Notes under the pieces: model-generated
Seen by the model: only the letters and a program-made list of their open reading frames with translations
What the model was told of the DNA's origin: nothing
Database searches by the model: none
Origin: Flectonema sp. DT1601
Taxonomy: Eukaryota > Euglenozoa > Diplonemea > Diplonemida > Diplonemidae
Assembly (NCBI GenBank): GCA_964019425.1
Contig: OZ025789.1
Span: 1,480,702-1,544,701, forward strand
DNA: 64,000 nucleotides
Direction: 5' to 3'
Position numbers and translations under genes: made by a program
In this document: positions 51,025 to 64,000 of the stretch, piece after piece
How the letters are laid out: every line of letters starts with the position of its first letter
Numbering within the stretch: the first letter of the stretch is position 1

Positions 51025-54000
51025 TGCAAACCCGCGAACCCGCAAACCCGCAAACCCGCAAACCCGCAAACCCGCAAACCCGCAAACCCGCAAACCCGCA
51101 AACCCGCAAACCCGCAAACCCGCAAACCCGCAAACCCGCAAACCCGCAAACCCGCAAACCCGCAAACCCGCAAACCCGCAAACCCGCAAACCCGCAAACC
51201 CGCAAACCCGCAAACCCGCAAACCCGCAAACCCGCAAACCCGCAAACCCGCAAACCCGCAAACCCGCAAACCCGCAAACCCGCAAACCCGCAAACCCGCA
51301 AACCCGCAAACCCGCAAACCCGCAAACCCGCAAACCCGCAAACCCGCAAACCCGCAAACCCGCAAACCCGCAAACCCGCAAACCCGCAAACCCGCAAACC
51401 CGCAAACCCGCAAACCCGCAAACCCGCAAACCCGCAAACCCGCAAACCCGCAAACCCGCAAACCCGCAAACCCGCAAACCCGCAAACCCGCAAACCCGCA
51501 AACCCGCAAACCCGCAAACCCGCAAACCCGCAAACCCGCAAACCCGCAAACCCGCAAACCCGCAAACCCGCAAACCCGCAAACCCGCAAACCCGCAAACC
51601 CGCAAACCCGCAAACCCGCAAACCCGCAAACCCGCAAACCCGCAAACCCGCAAACCCGCAAACCCGCAAACCCGCAAACCCGCAAACCCGCAAACCCGCA
51701 AACCCGCAAACCCGCAAACCCGCAAACCCGCAAACCCGCAAACCCGCAAACCCGCAAACCCGCAAACCCGCAAACCCGCAAACCCGCAAACCCGCAAACC
51801 CGCAAACCCGCAAACCCGCAAACCCGCAAACCCGCAAACCCGCAAACCCGCAAACCCGCAAACCCGCAAACCCGCAAACCCGCAAACCCGCAAACCCGCA
51901 AACCCGCAAACCCGCAAACCCGCAAACCCGCAAACCCGCAAACCCGCAAACCCGCAAACCCGCAAACCCGCAAACCCGCAAACCCGCAAACCCGCAAACC
52001 CGCAAACCCGCAAACCCGCAAACCCGCAAACCCGCAAACCCGCAAACCCGCAAACCCGCAAACCCGCAAACCCGCAAACCCGCAAACCCGCAAACCCGCA
52101 AACCCGCAAACCCGCAAACCCGCAAACCCGCAAACCCGCAAACCCGCAAACCCGCAAACCCGCAAACCCGCAAACCCGCAAACCCGCAAACCCGCAAACC
52201 CGCAAACCCGCAAACCCGCAAACCCGCAAACCCGCAAACCCGCAAACCCGCAAACCCGCAAACCCGCAAACCCGCAAACCCGCAAACCCGCAAACCCGCA
52301 AACCCGCAAACCCGCAAACCCGCAAACCCGCAAACCCGCAAACCCGCAAACCCGCAAACCCGCAAACCCGCAAACCCGCAAACCCGCAAACCCGCAAACC
52401 CGCAAACCCGCAAACCCGCAAACCCGCAAACCCGCAAACCCGCAAACCCGCAAACCCGCAAACCCGCAAACCCGCAAACCCGCAAACCCGCAAACCCGCA
52501 AACCCGCAAACCCGCAAACCCGCAAACCCGCAAACCCGCAAACCCGCAAACCCGCAAACCCGCAAACCCGCAAACCCGCAAACCCGCAAACCCGCAAACC
52601 CGCAAACCCGCAAACCCGCAAACCCGCAAACCCGCAAACCCGCAAACCCGCAAACCCGCAAACCCGCAAACCCGCAAACCCGCAAACCCGCAAACCCGCA
52701 AACCCGCAAACCCGCAAACCCGCAAACCCGCAAACCCGCAAACCCGCAAACCCGCAAACCCGCAAACCCGCAAACCCGCAAACCCGCAAACCCGCAAACC
52801 CGCAAACCCGCAAACCCGCAAACCCGCAAACCCGCAAACCCGCAAACCCGCAAACCCGCAAACCCGCAAACCCGCAAACCCGCAAACCCGCAAACCCGCA
52901 AACCCGCAAACCCGCAAACCCGCAAACCCGCAAACCCGCAAACCCGCAAACCCGCAAACCCGCAAACCCGCAAACCCGCAAACCCGCAAACCCGCAAACC
53001 CGCAAACCCGCAAACCCGCAAACCCGCAAACCCGCAAACCCGCAAACCCGCAAACCCGCAAACCCGCAAACCCGCAAACCCGCAAACCCGCAAACCCGCA
53101 AACCCGCAAACCCGCAAACCCGCAAACCCGCAAACCCGCAAACCCGCAAACCCGCAAACCCGCAAACCCGCAAACCCGCAAACCCGCAAACCCGCAAACC
53201 CGCAAACCCGCAAACCCGCAAACCCGCAAACCCGCAAACCCGCAAACCCGCAAACCCGCAAACCCGCAAACCCGCAAACCCGCAAACCCGCAAACCCGCA
53301 AACCCGCAAACCCGCAAACCCGCAAACCCGCAAACCCGCAAACCCGCAAACCCGCAAACCCGCAAACCCGCAAACCCGCAAACCCGCAAACCCGCAAACC
53401 CGCAAACCCGCAAACCCGCAAACCCGCAAACCCGCAAACCCGCAAACCCGCAAACCCGCAAACCCGCAAACCCGCAAACCCGCAAACCCGCAAACCCGCA
53501 AACCCGCAAACCCGCAAACCCGCAAACCCGCAAACCCGCAAACCCGCAAACCCGCAAACCCGCAAACCCGCAAACCCGCAAACCCGCAAACCCGCAAACC
53601 CGCAAACCCGCAAACCCGCAAACCCGCAAACCCGCAAACCCGCAAACCCGCAAACCCGCAAACCCGCAAACCCGCAAACCCGCAAACCCGCAAACCCGCA
53701 AACCCGCAAACCCGCAAACCCGCAAACCCGCAAACCCGCAAACCCGCAAACCCGCAAACCCGCAAACCCGCAAACCCGCAAACCCGCAAACCCGCAAACC
53801 CGCAAACCCGCAAACCCGCAAACCCGCAAACCCGCAAACCCGCAAACCCGCAAACCCGCAAACCCGCAAACCCGCAAACCCGCAAACCCGCAAACCCGCA
53901 AACCCGCAAACCCGCAAACCCGCAAACCCGCAAACCCGCAAACCCGCAAACCCGCAAACCCGCAAACCCGCAAACCCGCAAACCCGCAAACCCGCAAACC

Positions 54001-57000
54001 CGCAAACCCGCAAACCCGCAAACCCGCAAACCCGCAAACCCGCAAACCCGCAAACCCGCAAACCCGCAAACCCGCAAACCCGCAAACCCGCAAACCCGCA
54101 AACCCGCAAACCCGCAAACCCGCAAACCCGCAAACCCGCAAACCCGCAAACCCGCAAACCCGCAAACCCGCAAACCCGCAAACCCGCAAACCCGCAAACC
54201 CGCAAACCCGCAAACCCGCAAACCCGCAAACCCGCAAACCCGCAAACCCGCAAACCCGCAAACCCGCAAACCCGCAAACCCGCAAACCCGCAAACCCGCA
54301 AACCCGCAAACCCGCAAACCCGCAAACCCGCAAACCCGCAAACCCGCAAACCCGCAAACCCGCAAACCCGCAAACCCGCAAACCCGCAAACCCGCAAACC
54401 CGCAAACCCGCAAACCCGCAAACCCGCAAACCCGCAAACCCGCAAACCCGCAAACCCGCAAACCCGCAAACCCGCAAACCCGCAAACCCGCAAACCCGCA
54501 AACCCGCAAACCCGCAAACCCGCAAACCCGCAAACCCGCAAACCCGCAAACCCGCAAACCCGCAAACCCGCAAACCCGCAAACCCGCAAACCCGCAAACC
54601 CGCAAACCCGCAAACCCGCAAACCCGCAAACCCGCAAACCCGCAAACCCGCAAACCCGCAAACCCGCAAACCCGCAAACCCGCAAACCCGCAAACCCGCA
54701 AACCCGCAAACCCGCAAACCCGCAAACCCGCAAACCCGCAAACCCGCAAACCCGCAAACCCGCAAACCCGCAAACCCGCAAACCCGCAAACCCGCAAACC
54801 CGCAAACCCGCAAACCCGCAAACCCGCAAACCCGCAAACCCGCAAACCCGCAAACCCGCAAACCCGCAAACCCGCAAACCCGCAAACCCGCAAACCCGCA
54901 AACCCGCAAACCCGCAAACCCGCAAACCCGCAAACCCGCAAACCCGCAAACCCGCAAACCCGCAAACCCGCAAACCCGCAAACCCGCAAACCCGCAAACC
55001 CGCAAACCCGCAAACCCGCAAACCCGCAAACCCGCAAACCCGCAAACCCGCAAACCCGCAAACCCGCAAACCCGCAAACCCGCAAACCCGCAAACCCGCA
55101 AACCCGCAAACCCGCAAACCCGCAAACCCGCAAACCCGCAAACCCGCAAACCCGCAAACCCGCAAACCCGCAAACCCGCAAACCCGCAAACCCGCAAACC
55201 CGCAAACCCGCAAACCCGCAAACCCGCAAACCCGCAAACCCGCAAACCCGCAAACCCGCAAACCCGCAAACCCGCAAACCCGCAAACCCGCAAACCCGCA
55301 AACCCGCAAACCCGCAAACCCGCAAACCCGCAAACCCGCAAACCCGCAAACCCGCAAACCCGCAAACCCGCAAACCCGCAAACCCGCAAACCCGCAAACC
55401 CGCAAACCCGCAAACCCGCAAACCCGCAAACCCGCAAACCCGCAAACCCGCAAACCCGCAAACCCGCAAACCCGCAAACCCGCAAACCCGCAAACCCGCA
55501 AACCCGCAAACCCGCAAACCCGCAAACCCGCAAACCCGCAAACCCGCAAACCCGCAAACCCGCAAACCCGCAAACCCGCAAACCCGCAAACCCGCAAACC
55601 CGCAAACCCGCAAACCCGCAAACCCGCAAACCCGCAAACCCGCAAACCCGCAAACCCGCAAACCCGCAAACCCGCAAACCCGCAAACCCGCAAACCCGCA
55701 AACCCGCAAACCCGCAAACCCGCAAACCCGCAAACCCGCAAACCCGCAAACCCGCAAACCCGCAAACCCGCAAACCCGCAAACCCGCAAACCCGCAAACC
55801 CGCAAACCCGCAAACCCGCAAACCCGCAAACCCGCAAACCCGCAAACCCGCAAACCCGCAAACCCGCAAACCCGCAAACCCGCAAACCCGCAAACCCGCA
55901 AACCCGCAAACCCGCAAACCCGCAAACCCGCAAACCCGCAAACCCGCAAACCCGCAAACCCGCAAACCCGCAAACCCGCAAACCCGCAAACCCGCAAACC
56001 CGCAAACCCGCAAACCCGCAAACCCGCAAACCCGCAAACCCGCAAACCCGCAAACCCGCAAACCCGCAAACCCGCAAACCCGCAAACCCGCAAACCCGCA
56101 AACCCGCAAACCCGCAAACCCGCAAACCCGCAAACCCGCAAACCCGCAAACCCGCAAACCCGCAAACCCGCAAACCCGCAAACCCGCAAACCCGCAAACC
56201 CGCAAACCCGCAAACCCGCAAACCCGCAAACCCGCAAACCCGCAAACCCGCAAACCCGCAAACCCGCAAACCCGCAAACCCGCAAACCCGCAAACCCGCA
56301 AACCCGCAAACCCGCAAACCCGCAAACCCGCAAACCCGCAAACCCGCAAACCCGCAAACCCGCAAACCCGCAAACCCGCAAACCCGCAAACCCGCAAACC
56401 CGCAAACCCGCAAACCCGCAAACCCGCAAACCCGCAAACCCGCAAACCCGCAAACCCGCAAACCCGCAAACCCGCAAACCCGCAAACCCGCAAACCCGCA
56501 AACCCGCAAACCCGCAAACCCGCAAACCCGCAAACCCGCAAACCCGCAAACCCGCAAACCCGCAAACCCGCAAACCCGCAAACCCGCAAACCCGCAAACC
56601 CGCAAACCCGCAAACCCGCAAACCCGCAAACCCGCAAACCCGCAAACCCGCAAACCCGCAAACCCGCAAACCCGCAAACCCGCAAACCCGCAAACCCGCA
56701 AACCCGCAAACCCGCAAACCCGCAAACCCGCAAACCCGCAAACCCGCAAACCCGCAAACCCGCAAACCCGCAAACCCGCAAACCCGCAAACCCGCAAACC
56801 CGCAAACCCGCAAACCCGCAAACCCGCAAACCCGCAAACCCGCAAACCCGCAAACCCGCAAACCCGCAAACCCGCAAACCCGCAAACCCGCAAACCCGCA
56901 AACCCGCAAACCCGCAAACCCGCAAACCCGCAAACCCGCAAACCCGCAAACCCGCAAACCCGCAAACCCGCAAACCCGCAAACCCGCAAACCCGCAAACC

Positions 57001-60000
57001 CGCAAACCCGCAAACCCGCAAACCCGCAAACCCGCAAACCCGCAAACCCGCAAACCCGCAAACCCGCAAACCCGCAAACCCGCAAACCCGCAAACCCGCA
57101 AACCCGCAAACCCGCAAACCCGCAAACCCGCAAACCCGCAAACCCGCAAACCCGCAAACCCGCAAACCCGCAAACCCGCAAACCCGCAAACCCGCAAACC
57201 CGCAAACCCGCAAACCCGCAAACCCGCAAACCCGCAAACCCGCAAACCCGCAAACCCGCAAACCCGCAAACCCGCAAACCCGCAAACCCGCAAACCCGCA
57301 AACCCGCAAACCCGCAAACCCGCAAACCCGCAAACCCGCAAACCCGCAAACCCGCAAACCCGCAAACCCGCAAACCCGCAAACCCGCAAACCCGCAAACC
57401 CGCAAACCCGCAAACCCGCAAACCCGCAAACCCGCAAACCCGCAAACCCGCAAACCCGCAAACCCGCAAACCCGCAAACCCGCAAACCCGCAAACCCGAA
57501 ACCCGCAAACCCGCAAACCCGCAAACCCGCAAACCCGCAAACCCGCAAACCCGCAAACCCGCAAACCCGCAAACCCGCAAACCCGCAAACCCGCAAACCC
57601 GCAAACCCGCAAACCCGCAAACCCGCAAACCCGCAAACCCGCAAACCCGCAAACCCGCAAACCCGCAAACCCGCAAACCCGCAAACCCGCAAACCCGCAA
57701 ACCCGCAAACCCGCAAACCCGCAAACCCGCAAACCCGCAAACCCGCAAACCCGCAAACCCGCAAACCCGCAAACCCGCAAACCCGCAAACCCGCAAACCC
57801 GCAAACCCGCAAACCCGCAAACCCGCAAACCCGCAAACCCGCAAACCCGCAAACCCGCAAACCCGCAAACCCGCAAACCCGCAAACCCGCAAACCCGCAA
57901 ACCCGCAAACCCGCAAACCCGCAAACCCGCAAACCCGCAAACCCGCAAACCCGCAAACCCGCAAACCCGCAAACCCGCAAACCCGCAAACCCGCAAACCC
58001 GCAAACCCGCAAACCCGCAAACCCGCAAACCCGCAAACCCGCAAACCCGCAAACCCGCAAACCCGCAAACCCGCAAACCCGCAAACCCGCAAACCCGCAA
58101 ACCCGCAAACCCGCAAACCCGCAAACCCGCAAACCCGCAAACCCGCAAACCCGCAAACCCGCAAACCCGCAAACCCGCAAACCCGCAAACCCGCAAACCC
58201 GCAAACCCGCAAACCCGCAAACCCGCAAACCCGCAAACCCGCAAACCCGCAAACCCGCAAACCCGCAAACCCGCAAACCCGCAAACCCGCAAACCCGCAA
58301 ACCCGCAAACCCGCAAACCCGCAAACCCGCAAACCCGCAAACCCGCAAACCCGCAAACCCGCAAACCCGCAAACCCGCAAACCCGCAAACCCGCAAACCC
58401 GCAAACCCGCAAACCCGCAAACCCGCAAACCCGCAAACCCGCAAACCCGCAAACCCGCAAACCCGCAAACCCGCAAACCCGCAAACCCGCAAACCCGCAA
58501 ACCCGCAAACCCGCAAACCCGCAAACCCGCAAACCCGCAAACCCGCAAACCCGCAAACCCGCAAACCCGCAAACCCGCAAACCCGCAAACCCGCAAACCC
58601 GCAAACCCGCAAACCCGCAAACCCGCAAACCCGCAAACCCGCAAACCCGCAAACCCGCAAACCCGCAAACCCGCAAACCCGCAAACCCGCAAACCCGCAA
58701 ACCCGCAAACCCGCAAACCCGCAAACCCGCAAACCCGCAAACCCGCAAACCCGCAAACCCGCAAACCCGCAAACCCGCAAACCCGCAAACCCGCAAACCC
58801 GCAAACCCGCAAACCCGCAAACCCGCAAACCCGCAAACCCGCAAACCCGCAAACCCGCAAACCCGCAAACCCGCAAACCCGCAAACCCGCAAACCCGCAA
58901 ACCCGCAAACCCGCAAACCCGCAAACCCGCAAACCCGCAAACCCGCAAACCCGCAAACCCGCAAACCCGCAAACCCGCAAACCCGCAAACCCGCAAACCC
59001 GCAAACCCGCAAACCCGCAAACCCGCAAACCCGCAAACCCGCAAACCCGCAAACCCGCAAACCCGCAAACCCGCAAACCCGCAAACCCGCAAACCCGCAA
59101 ACCCGCAAACCCGCAAACCCGCAAACCCGCAAACCCGCAAACCCGCAAACCCGCAAACCCGCAAACCCGCAAACCCGCAAACCCGCAAACCCGCAAACCC
59201 GCAAACCCGCAAACCCGCAAACCCGCAAACCCGCAAACCCGCAAACCCGCAAACCCGCAAACCCGCAAACCCGCAAACCCGCAAACCCGCAAACCCGCAA
59301 ACCCGCAAACCCGCAAACCCGCAAACCCGCAAACCCGCAAACCCGCAAACCCGCAAACCCGCAAACCCGCAAACCCGCAAACCCGCAAACCCGCAAACCC
59401 GCAAACCCGCAAACCCGCAAACCCGCAAACCCGCAAACCCGCAAACCCGCAAACCCGCAAACCCGCAAACCCGCAAACCCGCAAACCCGCAAACCCGCAA
59501 ACCCGCAAACCCGCAAACCCGCAAACCCGCAAACCCGCAAACCCGCAAACCCGCAAACCCGCAAACCCGCAAACCCGCAAACCCGCAAACCCGCAAACCC
59601 GCAAACCCGCAAACCCGCAAACCCGCAAACCCGCAAACCCGCAAACCCGCAAACCCGCAAACCCGCAAACCCGCAAACCCGCAAACCCGCAAACCCGCAA
59701 ACCCGCAAACCCGCAAACCCGCAAACCCGCAAACCCGCAAACCCGCAAACCCGCAAACCCGCAAACCCGCAAACCCGCAAACCCGCAAACCCGCAAACCC
59801 GCAAACCCGCAAACCCGCAAACCCGCAAACCCGCAAACCCGCAAACCCGCAAACCCGCAAACCCGCAAACCCGCAAACCCGCAAACCCGCAAACCCGCAA
59901 ACCCGCAAACCCGCAAACCCGCAAACCCGCAAACCCGCAAACCCGCAAACCCGCAAACCCGCAAACCCGCAAACCCGCAAACCCGCAAACCCGCAAACCC

Positions 60001-63000
60001 GCAAACCCGCAAACCCGCAAACCCGCAAACCCGCAAACCCGCAAACCCGCAAACCCGCAAACCCGCAAACCCGCAAACCCGCAAACCCGCAAACCCGCAA
60101 ACCCGCAAACCCGCAAACCCGCAAACCCGCAAACCCGCAAACCCGCAAACCCGCAAACCCGCAAACCCGCAAACCCGCAAACCCGCAAACCCGCAAACCC
60201 GCAAACCCGCAAACCCGCAAACCCGCAAACCCGCAAACCCGCAAACCCGCAAACCCGCAAACCCGCAAACCCGCAAACCCGCAAACCCGCAAACCCGCAA
60301 ACCCGCAAACCCGCAAACCCGCAAACCCGCAAACCCGCAAACCCGCAAACCCGCAAACCCGCAAACCCGCAAACCCGCAAACCCGCAAACCCGCAAACCC
60401 GCAAACCCGCAAACCCGCAAACCCGCAAACCCGCAAACCCGCAAACCCGCAAACCCGCAAACCCGCAAACCCGCAAACCCGCAAACCCGCAAACCCGCAA
60501 ACCCGCAAACCCGCAAACCCGCAAACCCGCAAACCCGCAAACCCGCAAACCCGCAAACCCGCAAACCCGCAAACCCGCAAACCCGCAAACCCGCAAACCC
60601 GCAAACCCGCAAACCCGCAAACCCGCAAACCCGCAAACCCGCAAACCCGCAAACCCGCAAACCCGCAAACCCGCAAACCCGCAAACCCGCAAACCCGCAA
60701 ACCCGCAAACCCGCAAACCCGCAAACCCGCAAACCCGCAAACCCGCAAACCCGCAAACCCGCAAACCCGCAAACCCGCAAACCCGCAAACCCGCAAACCC
60801 GCAAACCCGCAAACCCGCAAACCCGCAAACCCGCAAACCCGCAAACCCGCAAACCCGCAAACCCGCAAACCCGCAAACCCGCAAACCCGCAAACCCGCAA
60901 ACCCGCAAACCCGCAAACCCGCAAACCCGCAAACCCGCAAACCCGCAAACCCGCAAACCCGCAAACCCGCAAACCCGCAAACCCGCAAACCCGCAAACCC
61001 GCAAACCCGCAAACCCGCAAACCCGCAAACCCGCAAACCCGCAAACCCGCAAACCCGCAAACCCGCAAACCCGCAAACCCGCAAACCCGCAAACCCGCAA
61101 ACCCGCAAACCCGCAAACCCGCAAACCCGCAAACCCGCAAACCCGCAAACCCGCAAACCCGCAAACCCGCAAACCCGCAAACCCGCAAACCCGCAAACCC
61201 GCAAACCCGCAAACCCGCAAACCCGCAAACCCGCAAACCCGCAAACCCGCAAACCCGCAAACCCGCAAACCCGCAAACCCGCAAACCCGCAAACCCGCAA
61301 ACCCGCAAACCCGCAAACCCGCAAACCCGCAAACCCGCAAACCCGCAAACCCGCAAACCCGCAAACCCGCAAACCCGCAAACCCGCAAACCCGCAAACCC
61401 GCAAACCCGCAAACCCGCAAACCCGCAAACCCGCAAACCCGCAAACCCGCAAACCCGCAAACCCGCAAACCCGCAAACCCGCAAACCCGCAAACCCGCAA
61501 ACCCGCAAACCCGCAAACCCGCAAACCCGCAAACCCGCAAACCCGCAAACCCGCAAACCCGCAAACCCGCAAACCCGCAAACCCGCAAACCCGCAAACCC
61601 GCAAACCCGCAAACCCGCAAACCCGCAAACCCGCAAACCCGCAAACCCGCAAACCCGCAAACCCGCAAACCCGCAAACCCGCAAACCCGCAAACCCGCAA
61701 ACCCGCAAACCCGCAAACCCGCAAACCCGCAAACCCGCAAACCCGCAAACCCGCAAACCCGCAAACCCGCAAACCCGCAAACCCGCAAACCCGCAAACCC
61801 GCAAACCCGCAAACCCGCAAACCCGCAAACCCGCAAACCCGCAAACCCGCAAACCCGCAAACCCGCAAACCCGCAAACCCGCAAACCCGCAAACCCGCAA
61901 ACCCGCAAACCCGCAAACCCGCAAACCCGCAAACCCGCAAACCCGCAAACCCGCAAACCCGCAAACCCGCAAACCCGCAAACCCGCAAACCCGCAAACCC
62001 GCAAACCCGCAAACCCGCAAACCCGCAAACCCGCAAACCCGCAAACCCGCAAACCCGCAAACCCGCAAACCCGCAAACCCGCAAACCCGCAAACCCGCAA
62101 ACCCGCAAACCCGCAAACCCGCAAACCCGCAAACCCGCAAACCCGCAAACCCGCAAACCCGCAAACCCGCAAACCCGCAAACCCGCAAACCCGCAAACCC
62201 GCAAACCCGCAAACCCGCAAACCCGCAAACCCGCAAACCCGCAAACCCGCAAACCCGCAAACCCGCAAACCCGCAAACCCGCAAACCCGCAAACCCGCAA
62301 ACCCGCAAACCCGCAAACCCGCAAACCCGCAAACCCGCAAACCCGCAAACCCGCAAACCCGCAAACCCGCAAACCCGCAAACCCGCAAACCCGCAAACCC
62401 GCAAACCCGCAAACCCGCAAACCCGCAAACCCGCAAACCCGCAAACCCGCAAACCCGCAAACCCGCAAACCCGCAAACCCGCAAACCCGCAAACCCGCAA
62501 ACCCGCAAACCCGCAAACCCGCAAACCCGCAAACCCGCAAACCCGCAAACCCGCAAACCCGCAAACCCGCAAACCCGCAAACCCGCAAACCCGCAAACCC
62601 GCAAACCCGCAAACCCGCAAACCCGCAAACCCGCAAACCCGCAAACCCGCAAACCCGCAAACCCGCAAACCCGCAAACCCGCAAACCCGCAAACCCGCAA
62701 ACCCGCAAACCCGCAAACCCGCAAACCCGCAAACCCGCAAACCCGCAAACCCGCAAACCCGCAAACCCGCAAACCCGCAAACCCGCAAACCCGCAAACCC
62801 GCAAACCCGCAAACCCGCAAACCCGCAAACCCGCAAACCCGCAAACCCGCAAACCCGCAAACCCGCAAACCCGCAAACCCGCAAACCCGCAAACCCGCAA
62901 ACCCGCAAACCCGCAAACCCGCAAACCCGCAAACCCGCAAACCCGCAAACCCGCAAACCCGCAAACCCGCAAACCCGCAAACCCGCAAACCCGCAAACCC

Positions 63001-64000
63001 GCAAACCCGCAAACCCGCAAACCCGCAAACCCGCAAACCCGCAAACCCGCAAACCCGCAAACCCGCAAACCCGCAAACCCGCAAACCCGCAAACCCGCAA
63101 ACCCGCAAACCCGCAAACCCGCAAACCCGCAAACCCGCAAACCCGCAAACCCGCAAACCCGCAAACCCGCAAACCCGCAAACCCGCAAACCCGCAAACCC
63201 GCAAACCCGCAAACCCGCAAACCCGCAAACCCGCAAACCCGCAAACCCGCAAACCCGCAAACCCGCAAACCCGCAAACCCGCAAACCCGCAAACCCGCAA
63301 ACCCGCAAACCCGCAAACCCGCAAACCCGCAAACCCGCAAACCCGCAAACCCGCAAACCCGCAAACCCGCAAACCCGCAAACCCGCAAACCCGCAAACCC
63401 GCAAACCCGCAAACCCGCAAACCCGCAAACCCGCAAACCCGCAAACCCGCAAACCCGCAAACCCGCAAACCCGCAAACCCGCAAACCCGCAAACCCGCAA
63501 ACCCGCAAACCCGCAAACCCGCAAACCCGCAAACCCGCAAACCCGCAAACCCGCAAACCCGCAAACCCGCAAACCCGCAAACCCGCAAACCCGCAAACCC
63601 GCAAACCCGCAAACCCGCAAACCCGCAAACCCGCAAACCCGCAAACCCGCAAACCCGCAAACCCGCAAACCCGCAAACCCGCAAACCCGCAAACCCGCAA
63701 ACCCGCAAACCCGCAAACCCGCAAACCCGCAAACCCGCAAACCCGCAAACCCGCAAACCCGCAAACCCGCAAACCCGCAAACCCGCAAACCCGCAAACCC
63801 GCAAACCCGCAAACCCGCAAACCCGCAAACCCGCAAACCCGCAAACCCGCAAACCCGCAAACCCGCAAACCCGCAAACCCGCAAACCCGCAAACCCGCAA
63901 ACCCGCAAACCCGCAAACCCGCAAACCCGCAAACCCGCAAACCCGCAAACCCGCAAACCCGCAAACCCGCAAACCCGCAAACCCGCAAACCCGCAAACCC
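51020..64000. repeat. 8-bp tandem array (CCCGCAAA)n, about 1,620 units, running off the window
   Basis: From 51028 the sequence is an unbroken head-to-tail repeat of AAACCCGC. I see only three deviations: the first unit AAACCTGC (51020-51027, shared with the LINE), a GAACCCGC unit at 51036-51043, and one 7-nt unit lacking C at 57492-57498. Each unit has one CpG and is 62.5% GC in an A/T-rich region. The minus strand has GGG every 8 nt. It resembles telomere-type repeats (T-rich then G-run on one strand), but the G-rich strand runs 5' to 3' toward the unique DNA, opposite to a telomere capping the right end. No stop codon occurs in any frame of the unit, so very long frames here are meaningless. 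Confidence 0.97.

Noticed and set aside
50985-63996. Three minus-strand frames of more than 4,300 codons with an 8-residue repeat
   Set aside because: The 8-bp unit has no stop codon in any of six frames, so arbitrarily long frames arise automatically; all three minus frames give the same peptide. Not a gene.
51020-64000. Array as the terminal telomere of this chromosome end or telomerase healing of a break in the LINE
   Set aside because: Telomerase would add the G-rich strand 5' to 3' toward the right; here the + strand is C-rich, so orientation is wrong. Only an inversion or misassembly would rescue the idea.
51020-64000. CRISPR array
   Set aside because: Direct repeats have no spacers and the context is eukaryotic.

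Overview
This is a eukaryotic nuclear window, most likely from a protist. Evidence: GT-AG introns with a strong GTATGT donor (NAPRT, NagB/NagA fusion, ankyrin genes), eukaryote-only protein families (plasmanylethanolamine desaturase, DeSI/PPPDE peptidase, PP4R1-like HEAT protein), tRNA genes without an encoded CCA end, and non-LTR retrotransposons. The standard code fits: host genes end in TAA, TAG and TGA. The species cannot be named. All eleven well-supported host genes lie on the + strand, and nearly all have a YAG (or AAG) 10-28 nt before the ATG, which could mean polycistronic transcription with spliced-leader trans-splicing (a euglenozoan-like habit) or short 5'UTR introns. This is inference.

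Layout. 1-3.2 kb: A/T-rich homopolymer DNA with no gene, then a decayed ankyrin relic (3.2-3.5 kb). 3.7-26.8 kb: a one-directional array: PEDS1-type lipid desaturase; (a small minus-strand ORF); dual-specificity phosphatase with a C-terminal UBA; a basic SP/TP-rich protein; a five-exon ubiquitin-like/ankyrin/tail-anchor gene whose 3-kb first intron holds two antisense tRNA-Ala genes and LINE debris; a small RPxSAG protein; NAPRT (3 exons); a NagB-like/NagA fusion (3 exons) whose NagB part has lost catalytic residues; a membrane-anchored SPRY-like protein; PP4R1-like protein; a vWA-like protein; a DeSI-type peptidase with coiled coils. 27-29 kb: a piggyBac remnant with TTAA and terminal inverted repeats.

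30-51 kb is a retrotransposon nest seeded around three identical tRNA-Leu(CAA) genes. Family A (about 31.45-37.57 kb) is full length, with ORF1 and ORF2 joined by an ATGA overlap. Family B (about 37.57-44.97 kb) is also nearly full length. Its ORF1 and ORF2 share one frame, are split by a single TGA, and the segment after the TGA carries a canonical 2A (DVERNPGP) motif directly before the endonuclease, with no usable ATG. Two broken copies of family A follow, with a fossil of another retroelement between them. LINE ends sit 13-40 bp upstream of tRNA genes, recalling tRNA-targeted elements such as Dictyostelium TRE5.

51-64 kb: an almost perfect 8-bp tandem array (CCCGCAAA on +), about 1,620 units, that starts inside the last LINE copy and runs off the window. 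Its G-rich strand points inward, so it is not oriented like a terminal telomere of this end.
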